A stretch of 40,822 nt of DNA from a virus (IMGVR_UViG_3300009506_000086:1-40822); one strand, 5' to 3'. Shown: positions 21,834 through 28,608, counted from the stretch's first letter. The notes: generated by a model from the sequence alone, not told the origin. Numbers and translations: made by a program.

Positions 21834-22516
21834 TGGCGGGAGATTGGTTAAAAATGCGAATCGACCTACAAAGTCATCCGAAAGTTGTCCGCATTTTGTC
21901 CGCAACTGATTCGGACAAGTTTCGGGTCATCGGTGGACTACATGCGGTATGGAGTGTATTTGATGCACATTCAGAGAACGGTCAACTTTTAGGGTACACC
22001 CCAAAAACCATGGATCACATCATTGGTTGGGATGGGTTTAGTCAGGCCATGATTGACGTTGGTTGGCTATTCTATGATGGTGGTCAAGTTCTTGAAATGC
22101 CAGACTTTTTGGAACATAACGGCAAGTCTGGAAAACGTCGAGCCGAGGACCAAAAGCGCAAGCGAAATGTCCGTAAAAAATCCACAAGCAGTCCCGAAAA
22201 TAGTCCACAAGAAAGCGGACAAATTGCGGACAAAAAGCGGACTAGAGAAGAGAAGAGAAGAGAAGATAATAAAACCCCCTATATCCCCCTTTCTGGAGGG
22301 CAAAAAAAATTCATCCCTCCAACAGTCGAAGAGGTGAAAGGGTATTGCCAAGAACGCGGTAATGATGTTGATCCTGAGCAATGGGTAAATTTTTACCAAG
22401 CTAAAGGCTGGTATGTCGGCAAGAACAAAATGATCGACTGGAAAGCCGCTGTGAGAACCTGGGAGAAAAACAGCAAGCAGCAAACGTTCGATGATGGTTT
22501 AGCAGGTGCGATATGA
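21833..22516 (+). CDS. Replication initiator (O-like / replisome organiser)
   Basis: The 227-residue protein starts with GTG overlapping the previous stop. Its N-terminal domain (DWLKMRIDLQSHPKVVRILS with VIGGLHAVWSVFDAHSENG and DFLEHNGKSGKRR) is the winged-helix type used by many phage replication initiators. A charged linker (RKRNVRKKS to REEKRREDN) follows. The C-terminus (EEVKGYCQERGNDVDPEQWV, FYQAKGWYVGKN, WKAAVRTWEKN) is the helicase-loader-like tail seen in DnaT/replisome-organiser proteins. It precedes a helicase gene and holds repeated GCGGACAA octamers that may be the origin. Confidence 0.8.
   Translation: MAGDWLKMRIDLQSHPKVVRILSATDSDKFRVIGGLHAVWSVFDAHSENGQLLGYTPKTMDHIIGWDGFSQAMIDVGWLFYDGGQVLEMPDFLEHNGKSGKRRAEDQKRKRNVRKKSTSSPENSPQESGQIADKKRTREEKRREDNKTPYIPLSGGQKKFIPPTVEEVKGYCQERGNDVDPEQWVNFYQAKGWYVGKNKMIDWKAAVRTWEKNSKQQTFDDGLAGAI
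21885..21918. repeat. Iteron-like octamers, group 1
   Basis: TTGTCCGC occurs at 21885-21892 and 21896-21903, exactly 11 bp apart, followed by CGGACAA in the opposite orientation at 21912-21918. The same octamer (GCGGACAA) forms a second 11-bp-spaced group at 22215. One helical turn of spacing is typical of initiator binding sites. Confidence 0.55.
22215..22265. repeat. Iteron-like octamers, group 2, with purine tract
   Basis: GCGGACAAA at 22215 and 22226 and GCGGACTAG at 22237 are spaced exactly 11 bp. They run into a purine tract of repeated AGAAG units and then AT-rich DNA near 22265-22275. This is the arrangement of the lambda origin inside gene O: iterons followed by an easily opened segment. 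It encodes the charged linker of the initiator, so codon constraint may account for part of it. Confidence 0.55.
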
Positions 22517-22740
22517 ACAATCGCGAAATCGTACTTCACGCTGTAGATCTGTTTTTGGATCAATGTCCAAAGATCGTTAATCCTCAAACCGAACAAATTC
22601 ACCAAGATTTTTACCTCTTAGCCTTGGCTGCCTCTAAGCGTCACCACGGCGTTAAATTATCAAATCGTCAGATGACCATGGAGTTAGAGGCGTTCGCCCG
22701 GCTACGAGGATTAGGATTTATCTGGAAGGTGAAATCATGA
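22513..22740 (+). CDS. Hypothetical protein between initiator and helicase
   Basis: The 75-residue helical product starts MNNREIVLHAVDLFLDQCPK and contains KLSNRQMTMELEAFARLRG. Its ATG and its stop both overlap neighbours by four bases (ATGA), so it is translationally coupled to the initiator and the helicase. This suggests a small accessory factor for loading or regulation of the helicase. I do not recognise a family. Confidence 0.6.
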   Translation: MNNREIVLHAVDLFLDQCPKIVNPQTEQIHQDFYLLALAASKRHHGVKLSNRQMTMELEAFARLRGLGFIWKVKS

Positions 22741-23648
22741 AGATTTTACACGACGAAGACGTTTTAAACCTCATTGCTGAGCAACAAAGCCAATTCATCG
22801 GCAAAGCAAGCGATTGGTCCGAAGAAGTTGTTCAGCGCCTTAGTGGGGATCTTGAAGTCATTGGCGACCCAATGCCTTGGCAAAAGACTCAGGATAAAAT
22901 TCGCCATCGTATGGGTGAAGTTACATTGTGGGGTGGATTTAATGGACATGGCAAATCCCAGGTTCTCAATCAGGTTTGTGCTTGGAGTCTTCAAAAAACC
23001 AAGTGGCTAATTGCTTCCATGGAAATGAAACCCGCTGCCACAATGTTTCGAATGACTCGCCAAATCGCAGGGTGCCGAGATGTAAATCCCAACTTTGCTA
23101 GACAGTTTATGTCATGGACTGATAATCGGCTTTGGATTTATGACCAGACTGATACCGTCGAAAGTGAGCGGATCTTAGGGGTGGTTTTATACGCCGCTCG
23201 CAATCTAGGCGTGAAACATATCGTTATCGATAGCCTTATGAAATGCGGTTTTAGAGGGGGTAAAGACAAGATAGCCAGTGATCAAGTGGCATTTGTAGAC
23301 CGCCTTTGCTGGGCTGCTAAAACCAATAATGTCCATATCCATCTTGTCCACCATATGCGCAAAGGTGAGCATGGCGAATATGATATCCCTGGGAAACATG
23401 ATTTTCGGGGACAAGGGGAAATCGTCGACCTCGTAGACAATGCCATAGTGGTCTTCAGAAACAAGCGAAAAGAGGAGTCTTTGGCTAAAGGCAAGACTGA
23501 TATGCAAGACGCCCCGGATAGTATTTTATCGGTGGTTAAACAACGTCATGGCGAATGGGAAGGGAAAATCATGTTGTGGTTTCATCCTGACAGCTTCCAA
23601 TATTTGCCCCGACAAACTACTTATCCTATGCAGTTTAAATTGAACTAA
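22737..23648 (+). CDS. DnaB-like replicative helicase (RecA-fold ATPase)
   Basis: The 303-residue protein is a single RecA-like domain. Walker A is GGFNGHGKS (residues about 66-74), the catalytic Glu lies in SMEM near 94-97, Walker B is HIVIDSLMK (161-169), and a DnaB-type motif IHLVHHMRKG is at 201-210. FRGQGEIVDLVDN near 234 fits the motif-3 region. The N-terminal domain of DnaB is absent, making it like the short helicases of several podoviruses. It would unwind DNA after loading by the upstream initiator. Primase motifs are not seen. Confidence 0.85.
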   Translation: MKILHDEDVLNLIAEQQSQFIGKASDWSEEVVQRLSGDLEVIGDPMPWQKTQDKIRHRMGEVTLWGGFNGHGKSQVLNQVCAWSLQKTKWLIASMEMKPAATMFRMTRQIAGCRDVNPNFARQFMSWTDNRLWIYDQTDTVESERILGVVLYAARNLGVKHIVIDSLMKCGFRGGKDKIASDQVAFVDRLCWAAKTNNVHIHLVHHMRKGEHGEYDIPGKHDFRGQGEIVDLVDNAIVVFRNKRKEESLAKGKTDMQDAPDSILSVVKQRHGEWEGKIMLWFHPDSFQYLPRQTTYPMQFKLN

Positions 23649-23830
23649 TGAATAAGCGAGCGGAACAGGCTAAGAAGAATCGCGATAAAATGCCGCAAAT
23701 AGCAGCCTTTATGGATGAACTCAAACAGTTTATCCCTGAGGCTAAGGTTGTTTATGCAAAAGAGGGCGGGATAGAAATTGGCAACCAAGACGAAAAAACG
23801 ACCCGAACGATTTGCCCTAAAAGTTATTAA
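23648..23830 (+). CDS. Hypothetical small basic protein
   Basis: The 60-residue product (MNKRAEQAKKNRDKMPQIAA at the start) overlaps the helicase stop by one base (TAATG) and is charged and helical, ending in a short beta-like stretch (VVYAKEGGIEIG). Its last 53 bases overlap the next gene. No family is recognised. Coupling suggests it is translated with the replication genes. Confidence 0.5.
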   Translation: MNKRAEQAKKNRDKMPQIAAFMDELKQFIPEAKVVYAKEGGIEIGNQDEKTTRTICPKSY

Positions 23831-24254
23831 GGATGGGTTTTGTCCGGCAGATAACTACACAACGGCAAGGTTGAGAGAGAAAGGTTTTAAGGTTGGCGAT
23901 GTAATTTTTTCCGAGCTGAAGAAGCCACGCAATCCTAGGTTTCATGCGCTAGGCCATGCGCTGGGTAGTATTGTCGCCCACAATATCCAGGCGTTTAATG
24001 GGATGGACGCCCATAAGGTTTTAAAGCGTTTGCAAATGGAAGCAAATATTGGTTGCGAGGAAATCGCTTTTAATATGCCAGGGGTTGGGATGCTAATACA
24101 ACGAGTGCCAAAGAGTTTAAGTTTTGAAAGCATGGATGAAGGCGAGTTTCATGAAGTGCTGAGGGGAATGTGCCGCCATATAGCTGAGCGATATTGGCCT
24201 AATATGGATGCGCAACAAATCGAAGAAATGGCAAAATTGATGGTAGGGGAATGA
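23778..24254 (+). CDS. DUF1367-like protein
   Basis: The 158-residue product starts at a TTG with GAGGGCGGG about eight bases upstream and a natural-looking MATKTKKRPERF. The block KKPRNPRFHALGHALGSIVA and the later KSLSFESMDEGEFHEVLRGM match the two conserved parts of the DUF1367 family common in the nin-like region of lambdoid phages. The function is unknown; its genes lie beside those for recombination nucleases such as NinB/NinG and RusA, as here. Confidence 0.6.
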   Translation: MATKTKKRPERFALKVIKDGFCPADNYTTARLREKGFKVGDVIFSELKKPRNPRFHALGHALGSIVAHNIQAFNGMDAHKVLKRLQMEANIGCEEIAFNMPGVGMLIQRVPKSLSFESMDEGEFHEVLRGMCRHIAERYWPNMDAQQIEEMAKLMVGE

Positions 24255-24454
24255 TTTTAATGGAATTAGATGAAGAAACAATCAAAGAAGTAGTTAATGA
24301 GCTATCACTTTTTAGATTGGCCGAAAGAAAATTTCCAGATATGAAAATTGGCCAAGTTCGTGCCTGTGCCTGTATAGGGCCTTTGCCTGAATGCAAATGC
24401 AAGAAACGCGAGCGATTAGTGGCGGAATTTATTAGAGAATTTAAAAACGCCTAA
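24251..24454 (+). CDS. Hypothetical protein ending in an attC site
   Basis: The 67-residue product (MILMELDEETIKEVVNELSL at the start) has a Cys cluster ACACIGPLPECKCKKRERL that may bind metal and a helical end. It starts on ATGA overlapping the upstream gene. Its stop codon lies inside the first arm of an attC-like site, as is common for genes in integron cassettes. This gene may therefore be the remaining part of an older cassette whose left edge has been lost. Confidence 0.55.
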   Translation: MILMELDEETIKEVVNELSLFRLAERKFPDMKIGQVRACACIGPLPECKCKKRERLVAEFIREFKNA

Positions 24455-24532
24455 CGCTCTAATCAGCCGGGCGCCACCGGCTTTAAATAATTGTGCGACG
24501 ACAGCCGCCTCGGCTGAATTTGAATGTTAGGC
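24449..24532. other. attC: attC-like recombination site 1
   Basis: The site has the complete integron attC architecture: GCCTAAC (R'', fits RYYYAAC) at 24449-24455, TCAGCCG (L'') at 24463-24469, CGGCTGA (L') at 24511-24517 and GTTAGGC (R', fits GTTRRRY) at 24526-24532. R''/R' pair over nine bases (ACGCCTAAC/GTTAGGCGT) and L''/L' over seven. The spacers of 7 and 8 bases do not match each other, as in real attC hairpins. The 41-base centre can extend the stem. Confidence 0.75.
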
Positions 24533-24858
24533 GTGAACGAAGCCTGCGTAAACTAAGGAATAAAAAAAATGAGTAAGTGTAAATTATGCGGAGAACCAAT
24601 GCCTGAAGGTGAAGAGATTTTTAAGTATCACGGGTTTAGCGGCCCATGCCCAAAATCTCCATTGCCGCGAGACGACGGAGCGGAAGAAGTGAGGGATATG
24701 TTTAAGCGCGTAACCGGAGTTGATGTGAAGGTGCGAGTCGTGAACGGTGAATTCTTTGTTACTGATCCTGATGGACAGGAATTTAAAACCGGTCTCGTGC
24801 GGATACATTAACGCCTAACAAAAAGATAAGCCGCCCGCAGGATCGGCTTAATCAAAAG
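24527..24858 (+). mobile_element. Integron-style gene cassette (about 332 bp)
   Basis: The segment between the G^TT points of two successive attC-like sites holds one gene in the expected orientation. Its first bases (TTAGGCGT) pair with the R'' arm near its own right end (ACGCCTAAC). This self-complementarity is the signature of a cassette, because excision would rejoin the two as one intact attC. No integron integrase gene is present in the genome, so the cassette was probably captured in a host that has one. Confidence 0.7.
24569..24811 (+). CDS. Cassette-encoded zinc-ribbon-like protein
   Basis: The 80-residue product starts MSKCKLCGEPMPEGEEIFKY. Cys-x-x-Cys near residues 4-7 and a later HGFSGPCP could form one zinc site. 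The second half (VRDMFKRVTGVDVKVRVVNG and then FFVTDPDGQEF) looks like a small alpha/beta unit. It is the only gene between two attC-like sites and has AAGGA upstream of ATG. The stop lies one base before the R'' arm. I recognise no family. Confidence 0.65.
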   Translation: MSKCKLCGEPMPEGEEIFKYHGFSGPCPKSPLPRDDGAEEVRDMFKRVTGVDVKVRVVNGEFFVTDPDGQEFKTGLVRIH

Positions 24859-24864
24859 TTATAA
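24813..24864. other. attC: attC-like recombination site 2
   Basis: GCCTAAC (R'') at 24813-24819, seven bases, TAAGCCG (L'') at 24827-24833, a ten-base centre, CGGCTTA (L') at 24844-24850, seven bases and GTTATAA (R') at 24858-24864. The L arms and layout closely resemble the short attC sites of aadA-type cassettes. R' departs from GTTRRRY at two positions, as expected where the flank is not another cassette. Confidence 0.7.
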
Positions 24865-24869
24865 ATAAT

Positions 24870-25211
24870 ATGCAGCGAAAACCAACTAAAAACACACGCG
24901 GTCCCAATGCCAAAGAAAAACAATTTATGGCTTGGGTCAAATGGCGTCCCTGTATTTGTTGCTCTGCGCCAGCTCCTTCTATCGTGCATCATGCCGAAGG
25001 GGCGACATTTAAACACCAAAAAATATTAGTCGGTCATTGGTTTATATTGCCACTTTGCCAAGATTGCGATGATGTAATAACCCAAGGAAGTAGGAGAGCT
25101 TTTAGGGATCGATTTGGGCCTCAATCAAAGCTGTGGCTTAAATTGATTTATAAAACTCCTATTTGGCCACCGGATAATGTAATAGAAGCCATTAAGGATT
25201 GGGGTAGATGA
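24870..25211 (+). CDS. HNH/Ref-like nuclease
   Basis: The 113-residue protein has a Cys-rich metal site, RPCICCSAPAPSIVHHAEG, followed by GHWFILPLCQDCDDVITQGS. This is the double-Cys, His-His and Leu-Cys layout of small HNH-fold nucleases related to phage Ref and similar nin-region proteins. The end is helical (LWLKLIYKTPIWPPDNVIEA). It starts six bases after attC site 2 and its stop overlaps the RusA start. It probably acts in recombination or DNA processing. Full nuclease activity is not certain from sequence. Confidence 0.65.
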   Translation: MQRKPTKNTRGPNAKEKQFMAWVKWRPCICCSAPAPSIVHHAEGATFKHQKILVGHWFILPLCQDCDDVITQGSRRAFRDRFGPQSKLWLKLIYKTPIWPPDNVIEAIKDWGR

Positions 25212-25504
25212 GTGAAAGTAATAATCGAATTGACTTATCCTTTGCCGACTTGGAACAGAATTTTGGCCATGAACCCATGGGAAAGAAAGAAGCTAAGGGA
25301 TTTGATACACGAGTCAATATTAAAGTTATCAGTTATCGAAAACGAACCCATGACCCAGACGGTATATCAGTTAAAGCCGTCTTGGATGGTATTACGAGGC
25401 GAGGAATACTTACAGACGATTCGACCAAGCAAGTCAAGAGCATTACATTTGAAAGCATCCAAAGCAAAGAAGAAAAAACGATCATAGAAATTGAATCGGA
25501 GTAG
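25208..25504 (+). CDS. rusA: RusA-type Holliday junction resolvase, C-terminal frame
   Basis: This 98-codon frame carries the conserved RusA core in its second half: VNIKVISYRKRTHDPDGISV, KAVLDGITRRGILTDDSTKQ and VKSITFES, including the Asp residues that bind metal (DPDG, with Gly where Asn is usual, and LTDDS). Its own first 35 residues do not look like RusA. The expected N-terminus lies in the overlapping frame that begins at 25212. A -1 shift between about 25290 and 25325 would give one RusA-like protein of about 95 residues. The ATG overlaps the upstream stop (ATGA). Confidence 0.65.
   Translation: MSESNNRIDLSFADLEQNFGHEPMGKKEAKGFDTRVNIKVISYRKRTHDPDGISVKAVLDGITRRGILTDDSTKQVKSITFESIQSKEEKTIIEIESE
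25212..25487 (+). CDS. rusA: RusA-type resolvase, N-terminal frame
   Basis: From a GTG at 25212 (GGGG at a good distance upstream) this frame encodes MKVIIELTYPLPTWNRILAM and then NPWERKKLRDLIHESI, the form of a RusA N-terminus. Beyond about residue 36 it becomes low complexity and basic, as expected once the true product has moved to the other frame. Candidate slippage points such as A-AAG in the run near 25285 are weak. Programmed -1 shifting, a recent mutation or a sequencing error are all possible. Confidence 0.5.
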   Translation: MKVIIELTYPLPTWNRILAMNPWERKKLRDLIHESILKLSVIENEPMTQTVYQLKPSWMVLRGEEYLQTIRPSKSRALHLKASKAKKKKRS

Positions 25505-25506
25505 CA

Positions 25507-25971
25507 ATGCGAAAAGATAATAAGATAATCCGCGAAACTCTACGATCTTGGGGAGCCTATAAACGTCGATCACTTGGGGCTCTAGGGTTTCCTAAAAGTT
25601 GCCCGGCTTTCGACCCTGAGAACTATGAATATATCTATGGGTCAGAGCCAAACTGGAATAGAAAGCGCATTTTGCCACAGGATGAGCCAAGATATAGAAC
25701 GGGAAAACAACAATCCACCCGGCCAGATATGAAACCACGTATTCCCAATTACATTGGAAACCACAGCATGAACTACGTGGATAATATTATTTCCGGTCTT
25801 CCTAAAAACTATCAGCAAATAGCGACCATGAAATTTGTGGAAGAGCTTAAAAACGAAGAGATAGCCAAGGAAATCAATCGAACTTGTAAGCTAGTGGAGG
25901 CCAGGATTTCTAATCTATATCGCCGGTTAAATGATGAAATTGATAGGTCTATGTTGAGAAACCATAATTAA
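25507..25971 (+). CDS. Q-like late transcription regulator (antiterminator/activator)
   Basis: The 154-residue protein ends with a sigma-region-4-like helix-turn-helix: LPKNYQQIATMKFVEELKNE, EIAKEINRTCKLVEARISNL, YRRLNDEID. The N-terminal half is basic, with RSWGAYKRRSLGALGFPK. Small proteins of this kind at the end of the rightward early operon act as Q-type antiterminators or RinA-like activators of late genes. A promoter and an intrinsic terminator follow immediately, which supports a Q-type mechanism. Confidence 0.7.
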   Translation: MRKDNKIIRETLRSWGAYKRRSLGALGFPKSCPAFDPENYEYIYGSEPNWNRKRILPQDEPRYRTGKQQSTRPDMKPRIPNYIGNHSMNYVDNIISGLPKNYQQIATMKFVEELKNEEIAKEINRTCKLVEARISNLYRRLNDEIDRSMLRNHN

Positions 25972-25994
25972 ACCCTAAAAGTAATGTTTGCCTA

Positions 25995-26023
25995 TTCAAT
26001 TCAATGGGGTTTTATTCTATAAA
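25995..26023 (+). promoter_or_regulatory. Candidate late promoter (pR'-like)
   Basis: TTCAAT (25995-26000), 17 bases and TATAAA (26018-26023) form a promoter with a good -10 and a weak -35. A transcript starting near 26030 would meet the terminator at 26062 after about 60 bases, as in lambda pR'-tR'. Confidence 0.6.
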
Positions 26024-26061
26024 GTAATCAGAATAGCAAAAATTGCCTCCTTTCCTTTTGG

Positions 26062-26093
26062 CCCTTATCGAGTATTCGGTAAGGGTTTTTTTT
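26062..26093 (+). terminator. Strong intrinsic terminator (tR'-like)
   Basis: CCCTTATCG (26062-26070) pairs with CGGTAAGGG (26077-26085) over nine base pairs including one G-T, loop AGTATT, followed by eight T. It stands between the candidate late promoter and all late genes, so late expression would require antitermination. Confidence 0.9.
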
Positions 26094-26102
26094 GGTCAAA
26101 AT

Positions 26103-26666
26103 ATGCCCTTTATTATTGTTGCCGTAGATTTAGAATTTGAAGCCGGTAGTACAACTGTTAGGACTTGGCCGTCACCATTGTTACTTGATGGTATGCGTAG
26201 TTCTGAAATGCGTACCGATGCTACTACTTCGGGTAAAGTTTTGGTTTATGGAAATGTAACTGATGCCCAATATATTGAGATCAAAAAAATAATCGGGTTA
26301 GTCGATTTTACTTTAATAGATTTGGCTAATGTTCCTTTGAACCCTACAGATTTAATATCATTAGCAGCTAATTATTTAACTTCAAGTTTAACTGCAAATT
26401 CCTATTGTTTTCCGACAAGCGATTTATCAGGAACAAATTTTGTCAATGATTATTATCAACGCCTCATAAGACGTGGAAAACTTCGCGATCTTTTGGGTAA
26501 AGATGATTTAATTGCATTAACTGATACCGCTTCTGGGATGAAGTTATCCGCAATACAAACAAAACTTGGGGCGATTGGCGTAGATATAACAAAAATAAAA
26601 AGCACTACTACTGCCGATCAGATGATCATTGAATCATTAAAATCAACTAATCAAGTTCTCAAATGA
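26103..26666 (+). CDS. Hypothetical virion-region protein, first late gene
   Basis: The ATG at 26103 is chosen because the frame upstream of it is the terminator itself; the product has 187 residues. It begins MPFIIVAVDLEFEAGSTTVR and has a Leu/Thr-rich centre with LTSSLTANSYCFPTSDLSG and a helical end (LRDLLGKDDLIALTDTASGM, SAIQTKLGAIGVDITKI). No family is recognised. It overlaps the next gene by four bases. The company of fibre-like genes suggests a virion appendage or assembly factor. The ribosome site is weak. Confidence 0.5.
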   Translation: MPFIIVAVDLEFEAGSTTVRTWPSPLLLDGMRSSEMRTDATTSGKVLVYGNVTDAQYIEIKKIIGLVDFTLIDLANVPLNPTDLISLAANYLTSSLTANSYCFPTSDLSGTNFVNDYYQRLIRRGKLRDLLGKDDLIALTDTASGMKLSAIQTKLGAIGVDITKIKSTTTADQMIIESLKSTNQVLK

Positions 26667-27292
26667 GCATCAAAGTTTTAGATGATTTTACTGGCTTAAG
26701 TGCAGCTCAAGATATCGGCGGCACTACTCCCGATACAACCAATACTCCCGGTGGAACTTGGAATCAGTCAGGCGCTAACACTATTGAGGGGGATGGCTCT
26801 GGTTCATGTACTTGGGCAGCGGCTAATGATCAAGCTTGGATTTTGTTTACTGGCGCTAATCAAGATATAACGGTTCTTTTTAATGCGGGCGGTGCTGATA
26901 ATAGAATTTCAATCGAAGCCCGAAGAGATAATGGTTCAGCAGGTGCTGAATCATGTTATTCATTCAATTTCCGAACTGGGGATACTGGGGGGAAATTGAA
27001 TATGTATAAAACAATTTCTGGTTCACCAACACTTATTGGTACGACAGCTTTTACAATATCAAATACTACTGATTACAATGTAGAAATTAAAGTTAATGGT
27101 ACTTCAATTCAAGGCTATATCGATTCCGTTTTAAAACTTGATATTACTGATTCAGCCATAACAACTGGGGATTATGCTGGATTTGTTGGAAATCTAAGAA
27201 CTTCGGCGGCAGGCTTATTCAAATCTTTTACTGCTTCTGCCACTACAAATTATTTAACAAATAAACTTTCCCTTCTTGGTGTTGGTATCTAA
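26663..27292 (+). CDS. Lectin-like beta-sandwich virion protein
   Basis: The 209-residue protein begins MSIKVLDDFTGLSAAQDIGG and reads as a concanavalin-A/laminin-G-like beta sandwich: TWNQSGANTIEGDGSG, DNRISIEARRDNGSAGAESC, then NVEIKVNGTSIQGYIDSVLK and GDYAGFVGNLRTSAAGLFKS. Such domains bind glycans at phage tail tips. It is coupled at both ends (ATGA before, TAATG after) to its neighbours. It probably forms part of a second receptor-binding or decoration structure apart from the fibre at 12154. Fold assignment is by pattern only. Confidence 0.55.
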   Translation: MSIKVLDDFTGLSAAQDIGGTTPDTTNTPGGTWNQSGANTIEGDGSGSCTWAAANDQAWILFTGANQDITVLFNAGGADNRISIEARRDNGSAGAESCYSFNFRTGDTGGKLNMYKTISGSPTLIGTTAFTISNTTDYNVEIKVNGTSIQGYIDSVLKLDITDSAITTGDYAGFVGNLRTSAAGLFKSFTASATTNYLTNKLSLLGVGI

Positions 27293-28608
27293 TGGCCGAT
27301 AATACACAATTAAATACCGGCGCCGGTGGCGATGTTATCGCAACTGATGACATAGGAGGCGTCAAGCACCAGCGCGTCAAAGTCCAATATGGTGTTGATG
27401 GTAGTGCTACAGACGTTTCTAGCACAGCCCCTTTACCGGTAATTACTCAAAACCTGGTTTCGACAAATAATTCATCCACTACTCCTTTAGTGGGAGCCGC
27501 TACTTTTACGGGGACTGCCGATAATATTGCGAATTATGCCGCAATAAATATTGTAGTTTTTACCGATGTAAGTTCAGCCGCTAATGGTTTATCGCTTGAA
27601 TGGTCTAGTGATGGTACCAATTGGGATGAAATCGAAACTCATACTGTCACTGGTGGTACTACTTTCTCTAAACAAGCTATGGGAGAAGGTAATTATTTCC
27701 GGGTAGTCTATACAAATGGTGGATCTGCACAAACCACATTTAGGCTCCATGTTATTTACAAACAAGTACCCCCAAATGGGGAAATCACCGAACTAGATCA
27801 AGCACTGTCAGATGGTTCTGACGCTCAGTTAGTAAGAGCTGTTATCGCTGGTAAACAGCCTGGGGGCACTTACACCAATATCCAGACCACCACCGCCGGA
27901 AATCTAAAAGTCTCCATCGAAGAGGCAGACGTTTCCGCATCTGGTTTGGCTAAAGCTGAAGATGCCGCCCATACAACCGGTGATACCGGCGTAATGAGTC
28001 TTTCAGTTCGTTCCGATACGGCCGCCGCAACCTCAGGGACTGATGGGGATTATCAACCTCTAATCACTGATGCAAATGGCCGCCTTCATGTATTAGATCA
28101 GAATAGCGCCGCAATTTTAGCTGATACGGCCAATATGGATACCAATCTAGGTACCGTGGCTGGTGCGGTGGCTGGTACTGAAATGCAAGTTGATGTGGTG
28201 GCATCTTTGCCAGCAGGTACCAATGTTATAGGTGATGTAGGCATCTCGGGGACTCGAACTTCGGGCGGCACTACTCTTTACCGAAATGTTGATGTAGATG
28301 AAACGGAAGACCAAGTAAAAGCGACAGGGGGGCAACTCTATTGGCTCCATGCAATGAATTTAACCGCTGCTGTGCTTTACCTTCAGATTTATAACGCAAC
28401 AGCGGCGAGTGTCACAGTGGGAACGACTACGCCAGACCTTACCTTTCCTTTGCCGACCCAAGGCGATACAAACGGGGCAGGTTTTACACTTGCCATCCCT
28501 AACGGCATTGCTTTTAGCACCGCGATCACAATCGCAGCAACTACCACTTTTGGTGGTGCTAGTGGCCCGGCAGCAAATGGTTGTTTCGTCAATTTGGGGT
28601 ATGCCTAA
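27292..28608 (+). CDS. Fibre-like virion structural protein
   Basis: The 438-residue product is rich in Ala, Thr, Gly, Ser and Asn and contains few charged residues. The start, with DDIGGVKHQRVKVQYGVDGS, is a widespread module of phage structural proteins. The body has a beta-rich part (YAAINIVVFTDVSSAANGLS), a repeat-like NGRLHVLDQNSAAILADTAN stretch and a C-terminal domain (LHAMNLTAAVLYLQIYNATA, FTLAIPNGIAFSTAITIAAT) like those in head- or tail-surface proteins. A virion surface role is likely, the exact place unknown. Confidence 0.6.
   Translation: MADNTQLNTGAGGDVIATDDIGGVKHQRVKVQYGVDGSATDVSSTAPLPVITQNLVSTNNSSTTPLVGAATFTGTADNIANYAAINIVVFTDVSSAANGLSLEWSSDGTNWDEIETHTVTGGTTFSKQAMGEGNYFRVVYTNGGSAQTTFRLHVIYKQVPPNGEITELDQALSDGSDAQLVRAVIAGKQPGGTYTNIQTTTAGNLKVSIEEADVSASGLAKAEDAAHTTGDTGVMSLSVRSDTAAATSGTDGDYQPLITDANGRLHVLDQNSAAILADTANMDTNLGTVAGAVAGTEMQVDVVASLPAGTNVIGDVGISGTRTSGGTTLYRNVDVDETEDQVKATGGQLYWLHAMNLTAAVLYLQIYNATAASVTVGTTTPDLTFPLPTQGDTNGAGFTLAIPNGIAFSTAITIAATTTFGGASGPAANGCFVNLGYA

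Noticed and set aside
22246-22265. AGAAG simple repeat as an independent microsatellite feature
   Set aside because: It is short, lies in the charged linker of the initiator gene and is better treated as part of the candidate origin.
25208-25504. Programmed -1 frameshifting in RusA as an established fact
   Set aside because: No strong slippery heptamer or downstream pseudoknot is evident, so only the split itself is reported, not a mechanism.
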